Assembly: GCA_003993805.1 (NCBI GenBank)
Contig: RSEF01000021.1
Location: 1,106,835 to 1,170,834, forward strand
DNA: 64,000 nt
Source of the DNA: Himantopus leucocephalus
Taxonomy: Eukaryota > Chordata > Aves > Charadriiformes > Recurvirostridae
Direction: 5' to 3'
Under the pieces are notes generated by a model. The model did no database searches. It was not told the DNA's origin and worked only from the letters and a program-made list of their open reading frames with translations. This document shows, in pieces, positions 11,001-21,304 of the stretch. The position numbers were made by a program, and so were the translations under genes. The first letter of the stretch is position 1, and each line of letters starts with the position of its first letter.

Positions 11001-13041
11001 AAAAATCAACGTGCAGAAATAATTACTCATTTGCAGTTAATGCATTGAACTATGCTTGCAATGCCACTTACTGCTCACTTGTCTGGGTGACCCCAGACAT
11101 CAGTGGAGACATCCATGCAAGGAAATTCCTGTTGCCTGAGGAATTATCGTTTGGAGAGACAGGTCTTTTAATATGTTCCCCATATTACTGACTTTAGCAG
11201 CAGAACTTGCCAAGCTCATGAAGAAAGCCGCATGCTTAAGAAATCCTATATTTTTATTTTAAGGGGGCTTATATTATTAAATTCTTATAATCTCAAACTT
11301 TTACTTAATTTTGTAACACCTTTATTTCTGTCTGCTAAGGATATCTTAATGAAATTTTCGTTTTTGGCACCAGTCCCTTCATCCTTATATTTTTCTTGCC
11401 ATGGTCGTGTGTAACTCAGTTTCCTCTCCTCATCGGATGATGCTTGCTGCAAAGATTCATCAGGACCCGCAGAACGGGTGTGATAAGGCATCCATGAGTG
11501 ACAGTGGAGAACACCCACTGCAGAGAGAGAAGTGGAGTTCACGTGTGAGGGAGGGAAGACTTTCTCGCCAGCAGCCCTCGGCTAACAGCAGCCGCTCTCC
11601 ATGCACGCTCCTCTAAGACTGCTGGCTTGACCACATCAGGACGGCGCCCAGGTTCCCGATCTGGTGTCTCCTATGTTCTTCTGATGGGAAATGGAGGGAG
11701 ACAGAATATGGACACCCATCGGCATGTTTCCTTAGAAGAGTCTCAGCGCTGATCGGTGGCACAGTATAGCACGAACAAACGCTTTTCACAGAAGCACTGC
11801 ATCTCAGGCTTATTTGTTTTTATACTTGCTAGAGAATCCCAAATTTTTGTTGGTGTAAAAGCTCAAAACATCCTTTGAGGAATGAATATATTTGCGAGGG
11901 AAAAGAAGCCGTGAAACTCAACGCTGCATCTTTCATATAAATTAATCACAATATGAATCTGCAAGGCATGTTTCCCAGCAAGGACTGAAAGAAGATGCAA
12001 TTAGGGAAACCGCTGCCAAGTGGAAGTCTTATCTGGGCAGAAGGTGTTTGTTTAGAATACGCTGTCTAGGGATAAGCTGTGTTACAATGCAAAATATTTT
12101 GTCCACTGTTTGCAATAAACTTAAGGATATCTCCCCCTTAAATGACCTAAAGGCAATGATTGGCTGGGTGACTGGAGGATTTCACCAAAGCCAGTTCTCT
12201 CCACTCCCTTCAGAACAAACCCCAGTGAAATCTTTCACTGTAACTTCACTTCTTTTTGCAAGCTGCCAGCAAACCTTGCACCTCTCTGTCTGGTGTGAGG
12301 CCCACGGCCTCCCCCCGCATCCCTGAGGATGACGCTTTCCATCTGCATCCCTGCTATGGAACGGGGCGGCGTAACGCCATCCCGGGCTTCAGCGCACAGC
12401 CCGTGGCCGCAAGGGCTGGAGGAGCAACGGGCACCTCCAGTGCGGAGTTCAAACTGGTGTGATGTGATCGTAGACTGATTTAATTCCTATTAGAGTATAA
12501 AAATTAATAACAGTAAAATGTCACGATCATCTCACACTAATTACGCATCTAATGAATAATTAGCCATGGACACATTTGACATTTTTGGTCATTAATTTGA
12601 GCAAGTGTTTTAAGCCTTGAACAAAACTCCCCTGCAACTGGGACGACGGCTGCGACGCGGTGCTTACAACACCCACCCTGGCCCGCGCAGGACGGGCACC
12701 ATCCCCAGCTCCAGCGCCGCTCCCCGCAAACAGGAGTGGGAACGGCCCAGCGGCTGCGGCGGCACCTCGTGCCGCATTCAGCAGAGGAGCTGAGTGGCTC
12801 CATGCCAGCTGGTGCCGCGTTGGTCGGTGGAAAAAGTATGATTTAGGAAGAGAATTTCTGCATGCCACCCCTCTTTGCACCAAACCTGGGTATTTAGATG
12901 TGAAGCTGTGAGAAATATTTTTTCCTAAATGTGCCATGAATTTTGTGTAAAGCAAGACTTTAATCTTCTGTCATAAGTTGTAGCTATTCCTTTATTATAA
13001 AATCATGACACAAAGTGGGAAGAGGGCAGAACCTTGTATCC
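8076..13041. other. Non-coding block, mostly AT-rich
   Basis: No gene is supported. Low-CpG stretches rich in TAAT and TTAATT words, such as 10440-10920 and 12470-12600, have the look of conserved non-coding elements, but this cannot be tested without alignment. An octamer/MEF2 group lies at 9918-10025. A moderately CpG-rich stretch at about 9400-9650 gives overlapping shadow frames on both strands. Confidence 0.5.
9918..10025. promoter_or_regulatory. Candidate enhancer: two octamers flanking a MEF2-like site
   Basis: ATTTGCAT at 9918-9925 and its inverse ATGCAAAT at 10018-10025 are both perfect POU octamers in opposite orientation, exactly 100 bp apart. CTATTTTTAA at 9944-9953 matches the MEF2 consensus and runs into an A-tract. 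Other octamers occur at 56929-56936 and 59108-59115, so each alone is unremarkable; the close pairing is the notable point. Confidence 0.3.
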
Positions 13042-13070
13042 TATATATGCGTGCGTGTGTATATACACAC
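13042..13070. repeat. Alternating pyrimidine-purine tract (Z-DNA type)
   Basis: Twenty-nine bases alternate strictly between pyrimidine and purine, through TA, TG and GCGTGCG steps. The last 16 bases (13055-13070, GTGTGTATATACACAC) are a perfect palindrome. Such sequence can adopt Z-DNA or extrude a cruciform under negative supercoiling. It is probably a degenerate TG/TA microsatellite. Confidence 0.6.
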
Positions 13071-14139
13071 CTCTCTGCCTGGCTCAGGATTTCACTGCCT
13101 CTCCGCCTCCTTTCCCTCCGACTCCACCTCTGACATTTTGTCTGTAAGGTCTCAGGAATGAAGGAAAATAAGAAGGGAACAAATCTCTCCTGCAGGGTAG
13201 AGGTGAGCTCTGAAGCATTTCAGTTCAAAGGTTGCAACACACATCCACAGCTGATGAACAAAACACGTCTCGTATTTAGGATGAAGGGACACACAGAAAG
13301 GTCACGAAAGGCCAGAATTAGCACCAGGTTGAGCACTAAAACAGCGACAGAAAGCAACAGATGTTTCCCTCCTAATTTACCCTATTAGGATCTTCTCCAG
13401 ATAACATGCAATGTTGCTTGCTAATGAAGCATTTCAATCTTCTTGCCGTATAGCCCGTAGATAAGCATCCCTGAGGTCGGGGACGCACTAGCAGGCAGGA
13501 CCAGAACGGCTCCTCCTGGGCAGGCTTTGTCTAATTTTATAAACCCTATATTTTGTCAAAGAGAAAATAAAAATCTGTTTCCAAATTCACAACTAATTGA
13601 CACAACTTAATTAACTCCTCTTGCTGAGTTGCCTTTCTTGAACGGCGATGCTTTAACCCCATTGTGAACCCCGGCTTCCTCACACTCATCAAAACGACGA
13701 TCCCCGTTAGGAACAGCTGTGGATACACTAGGTATATTGATTTTTAAACTACAGGAGCAACCCACAACAGACCTAAAGCAACAAAGTATTTTACCTCCTA
13801 TATTGCCACTCTTGGTATTTTATACTGAACTGAAGAAACACCCCCGACTGGCTCCGTATGGCAGACCTCTCCCCGCCTCATCCCCGCCGTGGCGTCGCTG
13901 GGAACGCCCCGGGCTGCAGCCTACAGTAAATAAACAACCTGCAGGACCAAGCTGGGCAATAAAACCTGCTGCCCTCTGGCTGCCCTGCCCGGCCATGAGC
14001 CCCTCTGAGAGCCGCAATGGTCCAGCGAGCCAAAAATTGGGGAGCTACTGCCTTAGAGAGGTTTTCCACCTCTCCAGCCTGTGAAATACAACCTGAGACT
14101 GAAACCTACGGCGAGCAAAGGTGCAACGCCCTGGGCAGC
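13071..14139. other. Non-coding block
   Basis: No gene is supported. 13540-13830 is AT-rich; 13850-13920 is a short CpG-rich stretch with open frames on both strands. Nothing else stands out. Confidence 0.5.
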
Positions 14140-14193
14140 CGGCATCTCTCGGGCAGACGGCATCTCTTGGACAGACGGGATCTCTCGGACAGA
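14140..14193. repeat. Minisatellite, 18-bp unit, three copies
   Basis: Three head-to-tail copies at 14140-14157, 14158-14175 and 14176-14193 follow the pattern CGGCATCTCTCGGGCAGA with two or three substitutions per copy. Because the unit is a multiple of three, every open frame across it shows a six-residue repeat; this should not be taken as a protein repeat domain. A partial fourth copy may follow (ACATCTTCC). Confidence 0.85.
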
Positions 14194-16032
14194 CATCTTC
14201 CAAAGCGCCAGGCAGAGGAGCACTGCCCAAGTCTGCTGGGATCGCCCTCACCACGAGACAGCTTAGACAGACACTTTCCAAGCAAGACACATTCCTCCCA
14301 TTGCACTACAGCTTAATTATAATGCTATTGCAAAGAATTTCAATTTTTCCTACCATGGGAACAAGCTCCGTAATGAAAAGGCTTTATTAAAACAAAATGT
14401 AAAACATGATATTAATTAATGAGGCTGTGCAGGTGCACTCACGAAGGCAGTCGAGCCCCGTGCGCGTTGAAGGGAGCCAGATCAGGGGTTAGCTGTGGTG
14501 TAACACCCCAATCGCGCTGCAACAGCGACGTTCCTGTCATTGCATAGCACACACGTAACAGCACATCGTTACTTAGGTCTGAATTCACATGCGAAATACT
14601 GAGGAGCACCTGGGGAGGAGATGGCAGGAACGTGCCCCCTGCAGTAATTCAATACGACTTTTATAACAAAACCAGCCCGTGATGTGTTCTCGCCACGACA
14701 GCGCCCGAAGAGCGATCTGATGGGGCGCCTCGTACCAGGCAGAATTTCGGAGTGAGAACTCCGGCCAGCCAGCAGCACTAAGGTCAAAATCCCTTAATGT
14801 ACAGGAAAACACAAGCTTAAAGACAGGTCTGTTTGACATCGATGTTAAAACGCACACGGATGGAAAGCCAACCGGAGCCGAAGTGCCACGGAAGATACAT
14901 TTAGCTACAGTGAGGTTAATGCCAACTTGCACATTGTGTGGGTTTTCTGTTTTGTTTTGGGTTTTTTTTAACATTCAGACTGAATCTGTGTCCTTCCTGC
15001 GTTATTTGACCGTTTGTATATACGAAACCGCTTCCGTGTTGAGACTGTTTGAATTGCACGTACGAAGACACGTTCACCATCGTGTGATGGCCGTACATAG
15101 TGCGGGGACACAAATAGCCCCTTTTTGTTTTCTTTTGACAGAAGCGCTTGCAGCACTGTGGAAAGATATTCTTCATTCACTTGAGCTAGCTTATTTGTTG
15201 AAATGCAGCGAATTATACCGGAGCAGGTGTGCGCATTATGCAAGGCTGTTAAAAGGAGACTGTTGGTATCTTACTCATATGTCAACATACGAAAACCTAC
15301 TGATTATATACATTCAAAGGCGCTTAAGCATGTAGATAATATTGGAGGTATAGCCTGTGTTGCAAATCTGTTTTGAGGATTTCTTTTTGGACAATTGTTA
15401 GTGTGTGGGCTGGATACCCCTCGGTGAGTAAGAATGGCCCTTATGACTGATATTGCCACCAGCTCGTCACTCCAAGTAAGCAAAAGCTATTAGCAGATCC
15501 GTTAGCTTCTGCCCTGAAAAAGGTCGCGTCCCATCTCATCGCCCTGGTCCAAGAAAAACCTGCCCTGGACCGTCGGGCCGCAGCGTCGGGGTGTTTGGGA
15601 GAGGCGCCGGTGCGCAGCGGTCCCAGAGCCCTCTTGGGCGGTGCTGCCCGGGCCGTCCCGCAGGGATGCTCGGAGGGGAGCGGGACAGGGCTCCGGGCGC
15701 CTCCTCCGCCACCTCCTTGGGGACAACACAGCCGCTCCTGCCGCCAGCGGCGTCTGAAGCGCTCCCTGCCCACGGGCAGCAGCCTTGCCCGTCCCTCTGG
15801 GCACACGCAGTCACAGACAGTCCTTAATCACAGCCCTACCTGTCATTCCTTAAACAGCGTCCCCCCTCAGCACGCGGGGCAGGCTGGCGAACAGGAAGAA
15901 TTAAAGCTGCACGGGCTGCCAAAAAGGGGGCACTGCCTAACTTCCAAGAGACTAACTTTGAAATCAAAAGTTAGGACAAATTTATACTGAGTTTTAATAT
16001 AATTACGTAGACCGCTAGTTATAAACGTACAC
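14194..16032. other. Non-coding block with a GC-rich segment
   Basis: No gene is supported. 15560-15790 is a CpG-rich patch giving overlapping frames of 78-131 codons on both strands. The 150-codon plus-strand frame at 14883-15335 lies in AT-rich DNA, which is slightly unusual, but its translation has no recognisable motif. Confidence 0.5.
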
Positions 16033-16048
16033 ACAAAGCATGCTTTGT
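16033..16048. promoter_or_regulatory. Palindromic SOX dimer site
   Basis: ACAAAGCATGCTTTGT is a perfect 16-bp palindrome: two SOX HMG-box sites (ACAAAG and CTTTGT) in inverted orientation with a 4-bp spacer. SOXE proteins (SOX8, SOX9, SOX10) bind cooperatively as dimers to inverted sites spaced by 3-5 bp. The match is visible; binding is inferred. A 10-bp hairpin lies 100 bp downstream. Confidence 0.4.
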
Positions 16049-16146
16049 TTTGCGTGTAAAAAATACATGCAAACACATCCTCTGCATGGCTGAGATGCAG
16101 CTGTTACATCCAAGTCTCAGCATACAGCGAGTTTTTATGGCTGAGC

Positions 16147-16174
16147 TATAAACCTCTGAAAAATGAGGTTTATA
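16147..16174. repeat. Perfect 10-bp inverted repeat with 8-nt loop
   Basis: TATAAACCTC at 16147-16156 and GAGGTTTATA at 16165-16174 are exact reverse complements around TGAAAAAT. The stem is perfect but shorter than a microRNA precursor. The arms contain TAAACC and GGTTTA words. Confidence 0.6.
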
Positions 16175-19100
16175 ATAGAAACCCTGACACCACCTAAAAT
16201 ATAGCAGCACTATTGGGTGCTGCTGTAATATGGCCCTAATTTATAAACCATGGAGGAATCCTGTTCCATTTTGAAACTTACAGACAGTAATCTAGAAAAA
16301 GGGTAAACCAGGAGGAAAAATGGTCATGTTGTCCATGAGCTATAGCGTCTAGTCCATCCAACAATTCAAAAATCAAATAGGATGCCACAATATTTAGGCC
16401 ACGCACTGAATCCTGGACTGTCACAAAATAAAAACATGGCGTATCCTCGGATGGGAGCATATTTCATAAAGCCATGTGCCATTTCCCATGCCTCTGGGCA
16501 GTATTTTTCGAGAACACTAGAAGTAAAGAAGAAAAAAGACTAGAGAAACACAACCCAAACCCTCCAGTTTTGCTTGACATAATAAATGTTTTTGCAAGAG
16601 GGCTTCAGTGTACTCCCGTTTAAATTGAAAAAAAGTGGCGAAGCAAGCAGATTGTTTACTCACAGGAGACAAAAGTTTATCACTAAACATTAGGAAAAAA
16701 GCTCTCAGTGCTTTGAGCCTCCGGCTCTGCGTTAAAACGTATTGAGAAGACGGCAGTTCACAGGGGCAGCACTCTGTCTCGTTGCTCGGGATCCGTTTTC
16801 CCGCAGTACGCTGGACCAGAAACCTGTTAGAAATCTTTAGGGTGACCTGCAGTGCTAAGCAGAGGTTTTGACCTTGGGATCTACGTTTGGAGAGTCACTT
16901 TGTGCCTCTCTGGTGACCGCTGCCCTGGGATGCCTCTCCCAGCGCGGAGCAGGAGCAGGGAGCTGGACAGACAGCCATCGAATAAAGCGATGCTCACTTG
17001 CAATTTTGGGAAACAAACGGGAACCTTTTGGCACAACAGTCAGAAATAAATTGAGAATGTGAGCAAGGATTTCATTCGTCGCAGTCACTTGCTTCAAAGC
17101 CTGGAAAAAAGTCCCTTCTCCGCTACACATCGGAGTTAACTCATCCTAGATACAGGGATTACCCCACTTACTCGCGCTGAAGAGATGTCATTCCACAGGA
17201 AGAAATGACACTTTAGGGCTCTAGCCGTCAGGTTTACCCTGAAATTTTCATTGTGGCCATCCCGGGTTCCTCTCCTACGTCCCCTAAACTGTCTCCTTTT
17301 GCATCCTGAGCATCAAAGGAGAATAAATCCAGATTTATTGCATTTTTCCTGTGAAAACTATTTCCCAGTAGACTTGCTATAAATCAAGCGCACGGTATTC
17401 TTGTCGGCCACATCACTGCCCACCAGCGCGGTAACGTTTTCCCTACCACAGGCTGAGCCCCCCGTACTCAAGTGAGCCCGAACACCTCTGGTCTCTTCAT
17501 TAACAAAAAGCGTGGATTTGCTTGCAGAAAAAGCCAGCAGCATGTGCCCGAAGGAGCACGCCACGCGGCTGTGCCTTCCCCTGGAAACTTCACCGGCAGA
17601 AACGCTGCGGGCAGCGCCGGGACGCTGAGATCCAGGCACGAGGGGCTGAGCTCTTCATAACTGTTAGCAGGCTAACGAAGGCATCTGCAGAAGGAATAGG
17701 CACTAAAACTGAAACTAGATACAAAATAAATATTCCAGAGCTGGATTTCTTAGAAAAGATTCTGCTGAGCTATAGTTCCACATCAAATTTTTATTGAATA
17801 CATTTTCTACTGAGAATTTGTGTACTAAACCCAGTCAAAATCACATGAGAGGAGCATAAATTTCATGTACAGTTTTCACTGCAAATATCCTTCAAGAGAA
17901 AAAGCACAAGCACGTTTTAATCGAGCGCACTCCCCGTCCTCTCCTTCCTCTGCCCTGCTACGGGAGCGGCAGGCTGGGAATCGGGAGCCCAGGCAGCCCC
18001 GGTCCCCGCAGCACCAGCGGCTGCGGAAGCCTCTGCGAGGGGGATGCTCCGCTTGAAGGTCACCGCGCAGGGCACAGCTTATCCACCCTTCTCCATGCCG
18101 CCAGACGGTGCCTACGTCTGCTCCACGCATAGCCAACCCACGAAGCAGCTGACATTTTAAAGCAACTGATGTTCTTAGCTCATTATATTAATCCACACAA
18201 TTCCAGCAAACCACCATTAAAACCCAAACTTGATAGTGCTTCTTTCCCCAAACTCAAGAGTTGCCCCTCCAAAAATTATGCTGGTCATATTAATTCCGCA
18301 GTCTGTAATGGATTTCGTATTTGATTCTACGAAACCCAAAAATGAGGGTTTAGTTCTCTAGAAGGACAATGTTTCTCACCGTACAAGGAAGATTGTGGGG
18401 CGCTTTGAGCTTGGAAAGACTCTAGGATCTAAAATGATATTACAGACAGAAAAGCTATTTTAGGTAATTTCTTTTAGCAGATTCCCAGCATCTAACAGTG
18501 AAGGTGAACTCAGAAAAATCTTATTTTCTCAAAGGTTTCCAGATTTGTCAGCATAATGTAAATATTAAATGGGTCTAAAATCGAGCACCTTTCAGAACTC
18601 AGGTGGGTCTCGGCTGCTGCGCTGTCCCAGACGCTCGTAGGGGCAGTCTTTCCCAGGGTGTTTCGTTACCTGGGCTCCTGAGAAGAAAATGACGCTGAAG
18701 AAAAGGTCAATAAATGGCAGACAGGAGATGACATCCCGTAATAGTTATAATTGCTGTTTATCAGAGTGCCTCACTGCACAGGTAGCAGGTTACAGGATGT
18801 ATTTGCTGTATTTTTCCATGAAAAGAGGAAGATTGCTACACGATTCGGAGTTGGTACTACGGCATGTATGATTCCTTGCACCGACGCTGCTTTGTTACAG
18901 AAAGCCCAGTGCAGTTACATCGCCTCCGCGGAAACAAGTGACCTTGAACGATGTTGCATTCATTTTTCTTTCTGCATTTTTTCGTGATGGATTTAATGTT
19001 CAATAAAACCGAAAGAATAACAGCATTTGAGGCTCAAGTTATTTGTGCGAGTGCCAAGCGCTGCAGGAGGAGTTCAGGGCTGATTTCTGCACCTCGCTCA

Positions 19101-19896
19101 ACACGTTCACAGCAAAACTGATGTCGTGGTTCCATTCTCTTCGCTGTAGGCCGAGGAGGGGATTTATTTTCTCACGGATTCCTTTTCCTACAAAGTTTTA
19201 CACTATGTACATTAGGAAAATTACTAGCAGGACAAATGCATGAAATGCAAAAGCATGAGATGAGCAAAATTTGACTGATGTGTTCTCCAAAGCATCAAAC
19301 ACCTCTGTGTGGACACAAGAGCGAGCGCGATTTGTGTCCGCGCAGACCGTGCCGCCACAGGGCACCACGGAGGCTGAAGCACACGGTGATGCCCGGCTGC
19401 ACCACGCCTGGGGCAGGTTGTCCTTGCACACCAAAAGCAGTACGGACGCCAGCGCTGCACCTTAAAAACAGCAAAATCCCTAAAGAAGGAGGCTCAAGTG
19501 TAGGTTATGGAGGGAAAGACGCACAAGTGTTCTGCGTTCGTAAATACAGGCTGCGATTACGGAGCCACTGATGCTGGGTTTTAAAGACTGCCCACAACAG
19601 ATATAAATGAAGAACGGTGAAAGTCCCGGCAGCCTCCTCTCCCTTTTCCAGCAGAAAGCACCCGCGACAGCTCGCTGGATTATAAATGGCAATTAACACA
19701 AGTGCCAAGCAAAAGGTCCGCTGTGAGACGCGGCGTGCGTGCCAGCCCTCCCCCGGGCCAGCCGGACCCTCTGCCACGCGCGGGGGGGCTGGACATGGAG
19801 ACTCGCTTCTTCGGTGTAACGACGGGCACGCGGCTCCCAGCGCTGCAGCATCCCAGTCAACGCTTCCCACGGCCCGGGGCGAGCTGCTGCAGCTTC
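16175..19896. other. Non-coding, mostly AT-rich block
   Basis: No gene is supported. 18140-18600 is CpG-poor with many TAAT, TTAATT and ATTA words, a composition common in conserved enhancers. 17940-18060 and 19740-19890 are short GC-rich patches with shadow frames. Nothing else stands out. Confidence 0.5.
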
Positions 19897-19987
19897 TTTT
19901 GCAGGTTTTAGTCCGTGATGCATCATTATGCTGCAGGTTTCACCTGCAGTAATGCAGTATTATTTTGCAGGTTTTAGTCTGTGATGC
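19897..19987. repeat. 66-bp-period direct duplication with internal palindrome
   Basis: The 25-mer at 19897-19921 recurs at 19963-19987 with one substitution (24 of 25 identical; core GCAGGTTTTAGT). Between them, CTGCAGGT (19931-19938) and ACCTGCAG (19942-19949) are exact reverse complements around TTC. The interval therefore carries several CAGGT/ACCTG (E-box/ZEB/SNAI-like) words. Confidence 0.75.
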
Positions 19988-21103
19988 GATATTCTTGCCG
20001 ACTTTTCCTTCACAGCTCTCGTGCTTTCCTCGATGAGGCTTCAGCATTTACCAGCTTGTCTCTCCGCTGGCTGACCTTTGCTGCAGCCATGGTTTTAATT
20101 AACCCCTCTGATCCCATACGTTTAAAGTAAAGCTCTAGAATGGCCTTCTCTTGTCAGAGCAAGTACTTCTGACCTAAGAAAAATACTGTTTCTATAACCA
20201 TCGGTAAATCAGGTGGGGTTTTTGTTTTTGTGGTGGTGGTGGGGGTTTGTTTTGTTATGGTTTTTGTTTTGTTTTTAAAAGACATTAAAGAAGTTACAAA
20301 ATCACTTTCAATCCTAGTCTTCCGTCAGGAAAGAGCCTTTAGCACACCTAAAAGGCAGCACTGCATATTACTGTCCCTTCCTCATCAGTATCTGCCCTGG
20401 GGCAGCGGTGGTCTGTCCCCTCTCACTGCAACAAGGGTCAGTTTGAACCCAGCGAAGAGCAAAACCAAAGTCTGTGATACTTACAGATAAAAAAAAGTAA
20501 AGCGTTCTCCCTGAGAATCATCTGCTATTTGAAAACTTGGCAGGATTCTGCCAGAATACTTAGTTTTGTCTTAATACAATAAAAAACCTTTTCCAAGGTG
20601 ATCCTGCTACCCACAGGTATATTAACTACTGAACGAGAGGAATGAGACAGGCCAAGAGTATCTCTGGTATCTCCAATCTCCATCCAGATCTAATGCAACC
20701 TGAAAGAGCATTATCTGAATTTCTAAGAAATAACCAATTGGCAACAGAAAAAACCTTTGGTTTTATCCTGCTCGGTGCTGACAGCAGTTTATTAACGGCC
20801 GTCTATGGCACACACACACACACACGGCATTCCGACAAACTCTTAAGTAATCCTAAGTGCATGAGCACTATTTTTCTACAGAATATCAAAATATCAGAAA
20901 GAAAACGTTTTAAGTTAGCAATGCAGGCCTGTTTTCTGTGGAAAATATTCTAACCCCAGACAATCATCCAATATCACTTCAATATCCCAAATACTCTGCA
21001 TTTCATCGCTCTCACGACTGCTCCAGAGCTTGGATTTTTTTTTCTCTCCTCCTGTTCCACTTGAAGTGAGTTTCCTTGATCTTCACCCGTTTTAGCCGTA
21101 TGC
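19988..21103. other. Non-coding block with simple repeats
   Basis: No gene is supported. 20213-20278 is a G/T-rich low-complexity tract containing (TGG)n, with two-tetrad quadruplex potential on the plus strand. 20809-20825 is a CA microsatellite. The remainder is AT-rich with no recognisable feature. Confidence 0.55.
20809..20825. repeat. CA microsatellite
   Basis: Uninterrupted (CA)8.5, long enough to be polymorphic. Confidence 0.9.
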
Positions 21104-21304
21104 CACGTGACAGCATGCACCATCCTTAAGTAACCCCTTTTCCTCAACTTTTTCTGAAAGTACTTCCATTCATAAAGTATCCCATAAGACACCGGGTTGT
21201 TCCACACCAGACAATTTGCTGACAATGGCAGTACTCGGCACGTGCACACCTGCAGCACGCAATTAGCAGTATTTGCACACTTGTACTGCTCGGCACGTGC
21301 ACAC
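21104..21304. promoter_or_regulatory. Cluster of three CACGTG E-boxes, two in a 55-bp-period repeat
   Basis: CACGTG occurs at 21104-21109, 21239-21244 and 21294-21299, with a fourth at 21675-21680. The second and third lie in an exact 16-bp repeat (CTCGGCACGTGCACAC at 21234-21249 and 21289-21304), so the pair arose by local duplication. CACGTG is bound by bHLH factors such as USF, MYC/MAX and CLOCK/BMAL. About twenty CACGTG words occur in the whole window, so three in 200 bp is a mild cluster. Confidence 0.35.

Noticed and set aside
16147..16174. Perfect hairpin considered as a microRNA precursor
   Set aside because: A 10-bp stem is far shorter than the roughly 30-bp stem needed, and the flanks do not extend it.
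17150..17170. GGGATTACCCCAC, considered as a nuclear mitochondrial rRNA insertion
   Set aside because: It lacks the rest of the conserved 12S rRNA motif and the flanks do not resemble rRNA.
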